Positions 26,826 through 36,058 are shown, counted from the stretch's first letter. The stretch is 64,000 nucleotides of DNA from Streptomyces sp. ITFR-16 (GCF_031844705.1 NZ_CP134609.1:1302001-1366000), one strand, 5' to 3'. Notes: generated from the sequence alone by a model not told the origin. Program-made: numbers and translations.

Positions 26826-27428
26826 CTATTGGGCCGCCAGGCGCGTGGTCAGGTCCTTGTCCGTGATCTCGCGGACCACGCGACAGGGGGTCCCGAGAGC
26901 GACCGTCATCGGAGGGATGTCGCGGCTGACGACGCTGCCGGCGCCGATGACCGACCCGTAGCCGATGCGCACGCCCGGCAGGACCACCGCGTTGCTGCCG
27001 ATCCACACCTTGTCCTCGATGACGATCGGCTCGGAGAACCGGGCGAAGTCGACCCGGCGCGCGGGATGCACCGGGTGGCCTGTCGTGGTCAGCGTCACGC
27101 CGGGAGCGATCATGACGCCGTCGCCCACGCGGATGTCCACGTCGTCGACGAACGTCAGATTCACGTTGCCGAAGAAGTCGTCGCCGATGTGGACGTTGCT
27201 GCCGAACGCCGCGTGGAACGGCGGCAGCAGGACCGTACGTTCCCCGACCGAGCCGAGAATGCCGACGAGCAGCTCCCGGCGCCGCGCCTCCTCGCGCGGA
27301 GGTGTGTGGTTGTAGTCGAAGATCTGCTCCGTCCGGCGTTCGTTGTCCAGGGAAGCCGCTTCCGACTCGGTGTAGACGAGTCCTCCGGCGATCCGGGCAA
27401 GCACTTCTTCATCAGGCGCGTGCGTCAC
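26826..27428 (-). CDS. Maltose/galactoside O-acetyltransferase family (left-handed beta-helix)
   Basis: 200 residues from GTG 27428. Hexapeptide repeats dominate the C-terminal half (VRVGDGVMIAPGVTL region, then KVWIGSNAVVLPGVRIGYGS), with the conserved catalytic His in LTTTGHPVHPARR. The N-terminal helical Maa/LacA start is also present. It transfers acetyl from acetyl-CoA to a sugar hydroxyl. GTGA overlap with the sigma-factor stop places it last in a three-gene operon. Confidence 0.9.
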   Translation of the reverse strand: MTHAPDEEVLARIAGGLVYTESEAASLDNERRTEQIFDYNHTPPREEARRRELLVGILGSVGERTVLLPPFHAAFGSNVHIGDDFFGNVNLTFVDDVDIRVGDGVMIAPGVTLTTTGHPVHPARRVDFARFSEPIVIEDKVWIGSNAVVLPGVRIGYGSVIGAGSVVSRDIPPMTVALGTPCRVVREITDKDLTTRLAAQ

Positions 27429-28672
27429 AGGGGGGCGCTCCCTTCGTCGGTCTGTTCCATTTCCTCGATCCGCTTCGCGTACTCCCGGGCGATCGCCCGG
27501 CTCGGGGCGATCGACCCCGCCGTGCGGTACGCCTCGGCCGCCTCGCGTGAGCGGCCGAGGCGGCGCAGCGCGTCCGCGCGGACCGCGGGGACGGCGTGGT
27601 TGCCGGCCAGTTCCTTGGACGCGCCGAGGGCATCGACCGCGTCCAACTGCGCCTGGGGCCCCTTGTGCATCCCGACCGCCACCGCGCGGTTCAGCTCCAC
27701 GACCGGGTTCGCGCGCAGCGCGAGGAGCCGGTCGTACCACGTCACGATCGCCGCCCAGTCGGTCGCCGCCGCGGTCGGGGCGAGGGCGTGCTGGGCGGCG
27801 ATGGCCGCCTGGAGGGCGTAGGGGCCGCCCGCCCCGACGGCCTCGCGGGCCAGGGCCGCGCCCTCGGCGATGAGCGCGTGGTCCCATCGCGTGCGGTCCT
27901 GCCGGTCCAGCGTGACCAGTTCGCCGTCGGCGTCGAGCCGGGCGGCGCGCCGCGCGTGCTGGAGCAGCAGGAGGGCGAGCAGGCCGCGCGCCTCCGGCTC
28001 GTCCGGTGCCTCGGCGGCGACGAGCCGGGCGAGCCGTACGGCCTCGTCGGTGAGGGTGTCGCGCTGGGTGGTGCCGTCGCTCGGCGCGTACCCCTCGGTG
28101 AACATGAGGTAGATGACGGCGAGTACCCCGCCCAGCCGTTCGGCGCGGGCGCCGGGCGGTGGCACCCGGTACGGGATGCCCGCCGACGCGATCTTGCGTT
28201 TCGCCCGCAGGATGCGTTGCGACACGGTGTCCTCACCCACCAGGAACGCGCGGGCGATCTCCCGCGTGGTCAGACCGCTGACCGCGCGCAGGGTGAGCGC
28301 GACCCGGGACTCCGGCGGGAGCGCCGGGTGGCAGCAGGTGAACACCAGCCGCAGGCGCTCGTCCCCGGGCGGCTGCGGTTCGCGGGCCGCCTCGAGCGCG
28401 GCGGCCTCGGCCAGCTTGTCGCGCTCGGTCGTCCCGCGCCGCAGCGTGTCGAAGGCGCGGTGCCGCGCGGCGGTCACCAGCCAGGCCCCCGGCTTTCGCG
28501 GGACCCCGTCCCGCTCCCAGGCCGGCAGGGCGCGGGCGAACGCCTCCTGTGCGCAGTCCTCGGCCAGCTCCCAGTCGCCGGTCAGGCGCACGATCGTGCC
28601 GAACACGACGCCCCACTCGCCCCGGTACGCATCGGCGAGCGCCGCCCGCACCTCCGCCGGCCCGGTGCTCAC
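27425..28672 (-). CDS. ECF42-type RNA polymerase sigma factor with TPR-like C-terminus
   Basis: 415 residues from GTG 28672. Sigma region 2 (LAEDCAQEAFARALPAWERD, then LVTAARHRAFDTLRR) and region 4 (GLTTREIARAFLVGEDTVSQ) are followed by a long helical DUF6596/TPR-like extension. This architecture, about 410 residues, and linkage to a DGPF protein define ECF42. GTGA overlap with the upstream DGPF gene. Family members act with the partner by a mechanism independent of a classical anti-sigma factor. Confidence 0.92.
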   Translation of the reverse strand: MSTGPAEVRAALADAYRGEWGVVFGTIVRLTGDWELAEDCAQEAFARALPAWERDGVPRKPGAWLVTAARHRAFDTLRRGTTERDKLAEAAALEAAREPQPPGDERLRLVFTCCHPALPPESRVALTLRAVSGLTTREIARAFLVGEDTVSQRILRAKRKIASAGIPYRVPPPGARAERLGGVLAVIYLMFTEGYAPSDGTTQRDTLTDEAVRLARLVAAEAPDEPEARGLLALLLLQHARRAARLDADGELVTLDRQDRTRWDHALIAEGAALAREAVGAGGPYALQAAIAAQHALAPTAAATDWAAIVTWYDRLLALRANPVVELNRAVAVGMHKGPQAQLDAVDALGASKELAGNHAVPAVRADALRRLGRSREAAEAYRTAGSIAPSRAIAREYAKRIEEMEQTDEGSAPL

Positions 28673-29370
28673 GAGAAGTCCGTCCAGAACTCGCGCAGTT
28701 CGACGCTTCCGGAGCGGGCCATGGGACAGCGGGCGAGGTAGCCGGTCGCCTCCTCCCACTCGCCGTCCACGAACACGATCCCGGTCACCCCTGCCGGCGT
28801 GTCCGTGTACGCGCCGTCGGTGATCAGCAGCTCCCCCTCGCGGCGGCGTACGAGGGTGGCGTCCCGGACGGGACGCAGGTGCTCCCCGCCGAGGTAGCGC
28901 CCGGAGGCGAGGCCGTCGCGGATCCAGGCGGCCACCTCGGCGGGTTCGGGGGTGAGGGCCGGCGCGTCCGGGTCCGTCCGCAGGATCGCGAGGAAGCGGG
29001 ATGCGGGTGCGTCGCCCTCGTGCGGGACGTTCCCGGTGCCCGGTCCGAGATCGACCGGTTCGACCGGCCGGACCTCGATGCGTCCGGCGGTGGCCATCGG
29101 GTGCGAGGCGGCGACCTCGATCGCCTCGTCGAGGTCGGCGGCCTCCACGAGGTCATACCCGGCGATCCACTCGGCCATCTCCGCGAACGGGCCGTCGGTG
29201 ACCAGGACCTCGTCACCGCGCACCCGGACCGTCCTGGTCCCGGCGGGCGGCTTCAGCGGCATGCCCTCCACCCGGACGCCGCGGCCGTTCCACTTCTCGA
29301 CCCATGCCTCCGGGTTCTCGTCGGTCGGCTCCCCCGCGGGGTCCGTGGCGATGAACAACACGTACTTCAT
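28669..29370 (-). CDS. YCII-related (DGPF) protein, tandem domains
   Basis: 233 residues from ATG 29370. Two YCII-like halves are seen. The first (MKYVLFIATDP ... VTDGPFAEMAEWIAGYDLVE) has the intact DGPF motif, while the second (FLAILRTDPDAPAL ... LITDGAYTDTPAG) has a diverged one. Single-domain versions are the usual ECF42 partners; here a duplication has fused two. It precedes the sigma gene with a coupled start. Confidence 0.88.
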   Translation of the reverse strand: MKYVLFIATDPAGEPTDENPEAWVEKWNGRGVRVEGMPLKPPAGTRTVRVRGDEVLVTDGPFAEMAEWIAGYDLVEAADLDEAIEVAASHPMATAGRIEVRPVEPVDLGPGTGNVPHEGDAPASRFLAILRTDPDAPALTPEPAEVAAWIRDGLASGRYLGGEHLRPVRDATLVRRREGELLITDGAYTDTPAGVTGIVFVDGEWEEATGYLARCPMARSGSVELREFWTDFS

Positions 29371-29492
29371 GACCGTTCTCCTTTCGGACGCTTCATGAGG
29401 ACGACGAACGGCCTGCGCGGAATCCGACAACGCGCCGCGGGTATTTTTTACGCAGGTGTGCCCCGGCCCGGCCCGGCCCGGCCCGCTGCGGG

Positions 29493-30326
29493 TCAGCGCA
29501 GGCCGGCGAAGAGGTCGTTCTCGGGTACGGGAGCGCCGGTGGTGTCCTTCACCCGGACGAAGGTCTCCATGCCCATGAACGAGGCGAATCGCTCCCTGCC
29601 CATCTTGAGGAAGAAGATGTTCTCGCCCTGACTGGCGTGCGCTGCCAGGGCGTCGAACTTCTGGCCGCTGAACGGGGTGGTGTCCACCCAGGTGGTGACC
29701 TCCTCGTCGGGGAGGCCGATCTCGGCCATCGCGGCGGCCTCGGCGGGGTCCGGCTCGGGCATGTCCTCGTGGAACTCGCGCATGGTCTCCCCGAACCGCT
29801 GCATCATCGACCGGGGCATCGTCGTCCAGTACACCTTCGGTGTCAGGTCGGTCATCTCCAGCGCCGCCATCGTGATGCGGTGGGCCTGGATGTGGTCGGG
29901 ATGGCCGTAGAAGCCGTTCTCGTCGTAGGTGACGACGACATCGGGCCGGTAGTGGCGCATGAGGTCCGCGAGCCGGGCGGCGCCCTCTGCCACGGGGGTC
30001 TGCCAGAAGGATCCGGAGGCGTCGTTGCTCGCCCAGCCGATCATCCCGGAGTCGGCGTAGTCCAGCAGTTCCAGGTCGCTGATCTTGAGGACCTCGCAGC
30101 TCGCCTCTAGTTCCCGGCGGCGCATCGCGGCGACGGCCGCCGGATCGTGCCCGGGTTCGCCCGGCTTGACGCCCCCCGGCCCGTCACCGCAACCGCCGTC
30201 GGTACAGGTCACGAGCACCGTGCGGATTCCTTCCGCCGCATACCGCGCGAGGACTCCTCCGGTCCCGGTCGCCTCGTCGTCGGGGTGGGCGTGCACTGCC
30301 ATGAGGGTCAACGGCCGGTCAGTCAT
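29493..30326 (-). CDS. PIG-L/LmbE deacetylase (MshB/Mca-like)
   Basis: 277 residues from ATG 30326. The zinc-binding AHPDDE motif is at residues 13-18 and the second His motif at GFYGHPDHIQAHR. The architecture matches mycothiol enzymes MshB (GlcNAc-Ins deacetylase) and Mca (mycothiol conjugate amidase), but other PIG-L enzymes act on antibiotics. An alternative upstream start would add a low-complexity segment and is not supported. Confidence 0.87.
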   Translation of the reverse strand: MTDRPLTLMAVHAHPDDEATGTGGVLARYAAEGIRTVLVTCTDGGCGDGPGGVKPGEPGHDPAAVAAMRRRELEASCEVLKISDLELLDYADSGMIGWASNDASGSFWQTPVAEGAARLADLMRHYRPDVVVTYDENGFYGHPDHIQAHRITMAALEMTDLTPKVYWTTMPRSMMQRFGETMREFHEDMPEPDPAEAAAMAEIGLPDEEVTTWVDTTPFSGQKFDALAAHASQGENIFFLKMGRERFASFMGMETFVRVKDTTGAPVPENDLFAGLR

Positions 30327-30491
30327 GAAAGGTCCTCCTGCAGAAATATGTCTGGTCGCATACGCGTGGGCGATGCCGTCCATGCAACCGCACCGGTCGC
30401 ACTCGCTGTTCCCGGCGCGGCCCCTCGGTCTTCCCGGGCGGCGCGTACGCGACCGCCGCCCATGCCTCGCACAAGTGACCGAGCAATGCGT

Positions 30492-30514
30492 GTTTGAAAG
30501 CCCCGGCACGGTAA
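30492..30514 (+). promoter_or_regulatory. Possible SigB-type promoter upstream of the GlsB-like gene
   Basis: GTTT, 13 bases, CGGTAA lies 47 bp before the stress-protein start. It is close to the SigB-type pattern and fits the product's role. Nothing else is seen in 30327-30561. Confidence 0.35.
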
Positions 30515-30561
30515 ACACGGTCCTTGACACCGTCTTTAAACCACCAGGTAGGAGAGGCATT

Positions 30562-30831
30562 ATGGGCATCATTGCTTGGATTCTCATCGGGCTGCTCGCG
30601 GGCCTCATCGCCAAGGCACTCATGCCGGGCAAGGACCCCGGGGGCATCATCATCACGATGCTCATCGGTATCGCGGGCGGTCTGCTCGGCGGCTGGCTCG
30701 GCAAGGTGATCTTCGGCGTCGACTCCATCGACGGGTTCTTCGACATCTCCACCTGGATCGCCGCCATCGTCGGCTCGATGATTCTGCTCGCGCTCTACCG
30801 CGTCTTCACCGGCAACCGCCGCCACGCCTGA
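30562..30831 (+). CDS. GlsB/YeaQ/YmgE-family stress membrane protein
   Basis: 89 residues with three membrane segments rich in Gly (IIAWILIGLLAGLIAKALMP, ITMLIGIAGGLLGGWLG, WIAAIVGSMILLALY). This is the transglycosylase-associated/GlsB family induced by general stress. SD is GGTAGGAGAG. A perfect hairpin follows. Confidence 0.9.
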   Translation: MGIIAWILIGLLAGLIAKALMPGKDPGGIIITMLIGIAGGLLGGWLGKVIFGVDSIDGFFDISTWIAAIVGSMILLALYRVFTGNRRHA

Positions 30832-30843
30832 CCCGTCGTACCC

Positions 30844-30900
30844 CCGGAACGCGTGAAGCGGCTCCGCCCGGAGAGGGCGGAGCCGCTTCACGCGTTCCGG
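30844..30900. terminator. Perfect 26-bp hairpin terminator
   Basis: Arms 30844-30869 and 30875-30900 pair without mismatch around a 5-nt loop. It lies between the GlsB-like gene and the converging gene ending at 30938, so it can act on both. Confidence 0.85.
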
Positions 30901-30937
30901 CGGCCGTCAGGGCGCTCGTGGCCCGCCTCGGACCGGA

Positions 30938-31762
30938 TCAGCGCGCCGGCGGGTAGACCCGGAAGTTCCAGGGCCGTCGGCGCCGCGTCGGCTGCGGGGT
31001 CAGGGCTCCCTCTCTCGGCGGCGGCGCGGTCTCGACGTACAGCGGGCTCGCCACGATCAGGCGGTGCTGTCCGTCCACGGGTTCGAAATTGCACAGGACC
31101 CGGGCGTGGCCGTGCACATGGGAGGGGCCCTGGCGCCAGGAGATCATCATGTCGTGGGCCACCCGGGCCGCGTACTCCTGCATCCCGGGCCGCGTGCGTA
31201 CGAGGGACTCGGGGAGCGTGGTCTCGCCGCGCTCCTCCATGGCCACCAGTTCGGCGGCCATGTCGTGCAGCCAGTCCGACCCGGACCCCATCCGGGTCGG
31301 GGGCTGGTCCTCCTGGCCGAAGACGTGCCGGGCGGAACCGCACAGCAGCACCTCGACGCCCGGGCAGTCGGTTCCGTCGGTGAACCGGGGGCACAGCAGG
31401 GGGTTTTCGCGCGAGGTGAAGGTGTACACGCCCTTGTCGTGCAGGCCCCAGTCACGGAGGCGGGGTCCTCGGTGGAAGGGGCCCGAGAACTCCACCCACT
31501 CGTCCATTCCGACGGAGCGGCACGAGGCCGGGACCGCCGTGTGCGCGGTGCAGGTCTTCTCCAGGTGCGCGATGGCCGTTTCCAGATCCGGGCCCTCGGG
31601 CTCACCGGCGCCGGGCGGTTCGGCCCCGCCGAGCGCCACGCGCGCCCCGGCGCCGAACGCCGTCGTCTCGACCTCGACGGAGCGGCCCCCGAGGAGGGGT
31701 GGCCGGGCGCCGCCGTGGAAATGCCTGAGTTTCAACGGCGAGAAGTAGAGCAGGTCCCGCAT
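30938..31762 (-). CDS. Hypothetical protein (SAVMC3_10250-like)
   Basis: 274 residues from ATG 31762 (MRDLLYFSPLKLRHF). The opening resembles a Streptomyces family annotated SAVMC3_10250. That assignment is from memory and should be held lightly. The protein has a conserved-looking core (GSGSDWLHDMAAELVAMEER) and five or six Cys. No catalytic motif is clear. It diverges from the NRPS cluster's first gene and shares its promoter region. Confidence 0.7.
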   Translation of the reverse strand: MRDLLYFSPLKLRHFHGGARPPLLGGRSVEVETTAFGAGARVALGGAEPPGAGEPEGPDLETAIAHLEKTCTAHTAVPASCRSVGMDEWVEFSGPFHRGPRLRDWGLHDKGVYTFTSRENPLLCPRFTDGTDCPGVEVLLCGSARHVFGQEDQPPTRMGSGSDWLHDMAAELVAMEERGETTLPESLVRTRPGMQEYAARVAHDMMISWRQGPSHVHGHARVLCNFEPVDGQHRLIVASPLYVETAPPPREGALTPQPTRRRRPWNFRVYPPAR

Positions 31763-31842
31763 CCGACCCCCCAAGGCCCGAACCGATCGGCAGTACCACG
31801 AACCCACTGATCGTACGCGGCCCGCCCTGCGTGGTGGCGGTT

Positions 31843-31870
31843 CGATATGCGCCGGAAGGGACATCGATAG
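31843..31870. promoter_or_regulatory. SARP-type direct repeat before the vioC-like operon
   Basis: CGATAT at 31843 and CGATAG at 31865 are 22 bp apart, that is two helical turns, on the same DNA face. The second repeat is followed by eight bases and then GCCACGCT, a likely -10 region. This matches the SARP rule of heptameric direct repeats with 11/22-bp spacing set about 8 bp before the -10. The distance to the start codon is 53 bp. Confidence 0.65.
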
Positions 31871-31923
31871 TCGCCGTCGCCACGCTGGCTCCGCCCGTGT
31901 CAGCCGAGCCGAGGAGTTGCCAG

Positions 31924-32964
31924 ATGGTGAGTCATGTCGATGTCTTTGAGGACCGGGGCACGGAGGACTCGACGTCATCGTCCGGACCGTCCGCCGACCG
32001 GGGCCGTGTCGTGCGGCACCGTCTCACCCCGGCCGAGGCGGCCGGGGCGTTCGCGCTGGCGAAGGCCTGCGCCGAGGCCTACCCGAACGCGCACGACGAG
32101 GGGTTTCTCGCCGATGTGCCGGTGCTGGCCCACGATCTGCCGCCCTCCGTGCGCCGGGCGGCGAACGCCGCCCGGCTCGACGACCGCAAGCACGCCTTCG
32201 TCGTGTCCGGCAACACCGTCGAACCGTGGCTGGAGCCCACGCCGGCCATCTGGCGGGAGGCGGACACCGCGGCCAGCGGCCCGTACGGCTTCCTGCTCGT
32301 GCTGTACGCGGCCCTGCTCGGCGACCCGATCGGGTGGGGGACCCAGCAGGACGGCCGGATCGTCACCGACGTGCTGCCGGTGCGCGGGCTGGAGCACAGC
32401 CTGGTGAGCGCCAGCAGCGAACGGGAGCTGGGATGGCACACGGAGGACGCGTTCTCGGAGAGCAGGGCCGACCACGTCGGGCTGTTCTGCCTGCGCGACC
32501 GCGGTGACATCCCGACGACCCTGTCGTGCGCCGACCCCGCGTCGCTGCCGCAGGACGTCGTGCGCGTCCTGGCGCAGAAGCGGTTCACCATCCATCCCGA
32601 TCCGTCGCACAGCTCCGCCGCGGACACCCGGCACAACCGAGAGAAGGTCGCGCTGCTGAGCGGGCCCGGGGACGCTCCGGTGCTGCGGATCGACCGCGAC
32701 TTCACCGTGGCCGACGAGGACGACCCCGAGGCGGTGCGGGCCATGGAGGCGCTGATCGAGCACCTGGACGGCAACACGTACGAGGTGGTTCTCGGCGCCG
32801 GTGACGTGTGCTTCATCGACAACCGCAATGTCGTCCACGGCCGTCGGCCCTTCCGCGCGCGGTTCGACGGGAAGGACCGCTGGCTGAAGCGGGTCAACGT
32901 CGTCACCGACCTGCGGCGCACCCGGGCCGAGAGGCCGTCGGCGACGAGCAGGGTGGTCGGCTGA
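31924..32964 (+). CDS. Fe(II)/2-oxoglutarate arginine beta-hydroxylase (VioC-like)
   Basis: 346 residues from ATG 31924, with GAGGAG upstream. The iron facial triad is seen as H172-T-E174 (GWHTEDAF) and H305 (NVVHGRRPF); the HxE variant is shared by VioC, AsnO and clavaminate synthase. The segment LRIDRDF keeps the Asp-x-Asp (D257, D259) that in VioC faces the guanidinium group, which favours L-arginine over asparagine. VioC makes (3S)-3-hydroxy-L-arginine. The next gene is a VioD-like cyclase, so the pair should make capreomycidine. Alternatives are asparagine or enduracididine hydroxylation. Confidence 0.9.
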   Translation: MVSHVDVFEDRGTEDSTSSSGPSADRGRVVRHRLTPAEAAGAFALAKACAEAYPNAHDEGFLADVPVLAHDLPPSVRRAANAARLDDRKHAFVVSGNTVEPWLEPTPAIWREADTAASGPYGFLLVLYAALLGDPIGWGTQQDGRIVTDVLPVRGLEHSLVSASSERELGWHTEDAFSESRADHVGLFCLRDRGDIPTTLSCADPASLPQDVVRVLAQKRFTIHPDPSHSSAADTRHNREKVALLSGPGDAPVLRIDRDFTVADEDDPEAVRAMEALIEHLDGNTYEVVLGAGDVCFIDNRNVVHGRRPFRARFDGKDRWLKRVNVVTDLRRTRAERPSATSRVVG

Positions 32965-32967
32965 GCC

Positions 32968-34134
32968 ATGAGCCTGGGTGACATTTCCGCGGCCCCCCTG
33001 GAGGACTGGCTGCGTGAGCGGTACTTCGCCGCCTCCATCGACATCTCCAGCTCCGGTGTTCTCAACTACACCCTCGGCGAACTGCGCGCACTGCTCGGCC
33101 TGGAGACGTCCGAGCTGGACGACGTCATCTTCCGGGACAGCCCGTCGACCGGCTGCGAGGAACTGCGCGAGACCGTCGCCGCGCGGTTCGCTCCGGGCCG
33201 GGCCGGGGAGGTGATGGTGACGCACGGCTCGACGGAGGGGATCTTCCTCGCCCTGTCGGCGCTGCTGCGTCCGGGCGACGAGGTCGTCGTCCTGGATCCC
33301 GTCTACCACGCCCTGTCCGCCGTGGCGGAGGCCGCCGGTGCGCGGCTGCGGGTGTGGGAACTGCGGGAGGAGGACGACTTCCGGCCCGATCTCGACCTGC
33401 TGGAGCGGCAGTTGACGCCCCGTACCCGGGCCGTCGTGGTCAACTTCCCGCACAACCCCACCGGCGCCTGCCTGGACGCGGCGGGACGGCGCCGGCTCGC
33501 CGGGATGCTGGCCCGTCACGACTGCCACCTCTTCTGGGACGCGGCGTTCGGCGAGCTGATCCACGACGGTCCCGCCGTCACGGCGCCGACCGAGGCCGAA
33601 GGACTCCCGCAGGACCGGGTCGTGCTGACGGGCACGCTCTCCAAGGCCTACGGCCTGCCGGGGATACGGGTCGGCTGGTGCGTCGCCGAGGCGCGGCTGC
33701 TCACCGAGATGGTCCGGATCCGCGACTACACCACGATCTCCACCTCACCGCTGAACGAACTGCTCGCCCTGCGTGTGCTGCGGGACGCCGACCGGGTGCT
33801 GCTGCCCCGGCTGGATCTCGCCCGGAAGAACCGCGCGGCGCTGCTGGAGTGGGCGGCCGTCCACGACGGCCTGGTCACCTGCCCGGTGCCGGTCGGCGGC
33901 GTCTCCGCCTTCCCCCGGTTCCCCGGGGTTCCCGATGTCACGGACGCCTGCGAGTCGCTGCTCCGGCACCACGGTGTCCTGGTCGTGCCGGGCCGGTGCT
34001 TCGGCCGTCCGGACCGGATGCGGATCGGATTCGGCGGGGACGCCGAGGAGTTCACCGCCGGTCTCGAACGGGTCGCCCAGGTGCTCGGTGACGCGTCCCT
34101 CACCGTGCCGGTCCAAGGAGGTTCCTCACGATGA
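32968..34134 (+). CDS. PLP-dependent capreomycidine synthase (VioD-like)
   Basis: 388 residues, fold-type I aminotransferase with the PLP lysine in GTLSKAYGLPGIRVGWC (K226). Other family marks are VNFPHNPTGACLD and FWDAAFGELIHDG. The opening ISSSGVLNYTLGELRALLG closely resembles what I recall of VioD, rather than MppP-type oxidases or simple transaminases. VioD cyclises 3-hydroxyarginine to (2S,3R)-capreomycidine. It starts 3 bp after the hydroxylase stop and its stop overlaps the next NRPS start. Confidence 0.87.
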   Translation: MSLGDISAAPLEDWLRERYFAASIDISSSGVLNYTLGELRALLGLETSELDDVIFRDSPSTGCEELRETVAARFAPGRAGEVMVTHGSTEGIFLALSALLRPGDEVVVLDPVYHALSAVAEAAGARLRVWELREEDDFRPDLDLLERQLTPRTRAVVVNFPHNPTGACLDAAGRRRLAGMLARHDCHLFWDAAFGELIHDGPAVTAPTEAEGLPQDRVVLTGTLSKAYGLPGIRVGWCVAEARLLTEMVRIRDYTTISTSPLNELLALRVLRDADRVLLPRLDLARKNRAALLEWAAVHDGLVTCPVPVGGVSAFPRFPGVPDVTDACESLLRHHGVLVVPGRCFGRPDRMRIGFGGDAEEFTAGLERVAQVLGDASLTVPVQGGSSR

Positions 34135-36047
34135 ACGCCTCACCGCCCGTCCCCGCCCACCCCGTTCCGTCCTGGTCCGCCTGGTCGGAGTTCAACCGCA
34201 CGGACCGCCGCTTCCCGTTCGAGGGAGGGCTGACGGCGTGGATCGGCGCGGCCGCCGCGGCCCATCCGGACCGGCCCGCCGTGTCCGCCGACGGAGTGGA
34301 GCTGACCTACCGGGAGCTGGACGAGAGGTCGGACCGGGTCAGCGGCTTCCTGCGGCGTTCGGGGGTGGCGCCCGGCAGCATCGTGGCGGTCACCGCCGGC
34401 CGGACCGTGCATCCCTATGTGGGGATGCTCGCCGTGCTCAAGTCCGGCTGCGGCTATGTCCCGGTCGACGTCACCGACCCGGTGTCCCGGCTGGAGTTCA
34501 TCGTCCAGGACGCCGGGGTCGCCGCGGTGCTCGCCGCGTCGGACGAACTCGGCGCGCTGGACTGGCTGCCGGAGGCGGTCTCCGTACGCGGTGTCCTGGA
34601 CGGTGACGGAGACGACGGCCGGGGCGGTGTGCGGTGGGCCGGCGCCCTGGGGCCCGGTGAGCAGGGGCCCGCCGGCCCGGTCGCTCCGTACGACCCCGAC
34701 CGCACCTGCTACATCATCTACACCTCGGGGACGACCGGCCGCCCCAAGGGCGTACGCATCAGCGAGCACAGCCTGCTGAACTTCGTGCACTGGTTCGTCT
34801 CCCGGCACGAGGTGCTGGCCTCGGACCGGCTCTGCCAGAACGCGCCGCTCACCTTCGACCCGTCGGTGCAGCAGATCTTCCCCGCCTGGGTGACCGGTGC
34901 CTGTCTGCTGCCCGTGCCCCCGGCGGAGTTGCAGGACCCGTTCGCGATGATGGCGTGGCTGCGCCGGGAGCGGATCACGCACCTGGACGTGGTCACCGCC
35001 CACTGGCACCACCTGCGGGAGGCCGCCGACCAGGAGCCGGCCCTGCGCGAGCTGCCGGACCTGCGGTGGATCATCATCGGCGGCGAGACACTGCATTACC
35101 ACCACACCCGCCACTGGCACCGGATCGTGCGCTCCCCCGCGCTGCTCAACAACATCTACGGACCGACGGAGGCCACCGTCAACGCCACGGAGGTCGTGGT
35201 CGACCCGGCGGCGGACTCCGGCCAGATCCCCATCGGTGTGCCGCTGCCCAACTACCGGATGTACGTCGTCGACGGCGAGGGCGCGCTGTGCGCACCGGGC
35301 GTCACGGGTGAGCTGCTGATCGCTGGGGACGGGCTGGCCCAGCGCTACCAGTCGGCCGCCGCCACCGAGCGGGCGTTCGCCGAACTGACCCTGCCCGACG
35401 GCACGGTGGAGCGGGTGTACCGGTCCGGGGACCTGGCCCGGCTCATCGACGTACCGTCGCACGGCTGGATGCTGGAGTTCCAGGGGCGGGTCGACAGCCA
35501 GGTGAAGATACGCGGGTTCCGCATCGAGCTGGAGGAGGTGGAGGGCGCCGCGAAGAGCTGTCCGCAGGTGCGCGACGCCGCCGTGCTCGTGCGCGGCACC
35601 CCGCCCGACCAGCTGGTGTGCTGCTTCGTCGCGGACGGCGACCCCGATCCGGCGGCGGTCAGGGCCCATGTGGCCCGGCTGCTCGCCGCGTACCAGGTGC
35701 CCAACCTCTACCTGCGGCTGGACGGCTTTCCGCTGACCCGCAACGGCAAGCTCGACCGCGCCGGCCTCGCCGCCCTGGCCGAGGAGCGGCTCGGCGGCCG
35801 GGTGCCGGCCGGACGGCTGCCCGAGTCGCCGGTGGAGAAGCAGCTCGCGGAGGTGTGGGCGTCGGTGCTGGGGCTGACGCACATCGGCGCCGAGGAGGAC
35901 TTCTTCACCATCGGCGGCACATCGCTGCTGGCCATGACGATGGTCAAGAGGCTGCGCAGCCAGGGGATCCGGCTGGATCCCGCGACCGTCTTCGAGTCCC
36001 CGACGGTGGCCGGGCTGGCGGCCCGCTGCGCGGCGGCCCCGCTCTGA
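34131..36047 (+). CDS. NRPS A-PCP didomain (likely trans-loading unit)
   Basis: 638 residues: adenylation domain about 25-530 (A3 YTSGTTGRPKG; A5 NNIYGPTEA; A8 [12 protein letters not shown]10 NGKLD) and one carrier domain with Ser near 598 (IGGTSLLA). No C domain. By eye, the ten pocket residues read about D,P,Q,D,I,I,I,V,N,K. The acidic residue at the 278-like position would suit a basic or amide side chain. Coupled by ATGA to the VioC/VioD pair, it probably activates capreomycidine. It could feed the A-less C-PCP module of the 1667-aa NRPS. Confidence 0.88.
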   Translation: MNASPPVPAHPVPSWSAWSEFNRTDRRFPFEGGLTAWIGAAAAAHPDRPAVSADGVELTYRELDERSDRVSGFLRRSGVAPGSIVAVTAGRTVHPYVGMLAVLKSGCGYVPVDVTDPVSRLEFIVQDAGVAAVLAASDELGALDWLPEAVSVRGVLDGDGDDGRGGVRWAGALGPGEQGPAGPVAPYDPDRTCYIIYTSGTTGRPKGVRISEHSLLNFVHWFVSRHEVLASDRLCQNAPLTFDPSVQQIFPAWVTGACLLPVPPAELQDPFAMMAWLRRERITHLDVVTAHWHHLREAADQEPALRELPDLRWIIIGGETLHYHHTRHWHRIVRSPALLNNIYGPTEATVNATEVVVDPAADSGQIPIGVPLPNYRMYVVDGEGALCAPGVTGELLIAGDGLAQRYQSAAATERAFAELTLPDGTVERVYRSGDLARLIDVPSHGWMLEFQGRVDSQVKIRGFRIELEEVEGAAKSCPQVRDAAVLVRGTPPDQLVCCFVADGDPDPAAVRAHVARLLAAYQVPNLYLRLDGFPLTRNGKLDRAGLAALAEERLGGRVPAGRLPESPVEKQLAEVWASVLGLTHIGAEEDFFTIGGTSLLAMTMVKRLRSQGIRLDPATVFESPTVAGLAARCAAAPL

Positions 36048-36058
36048 TCCGTGGCGCG

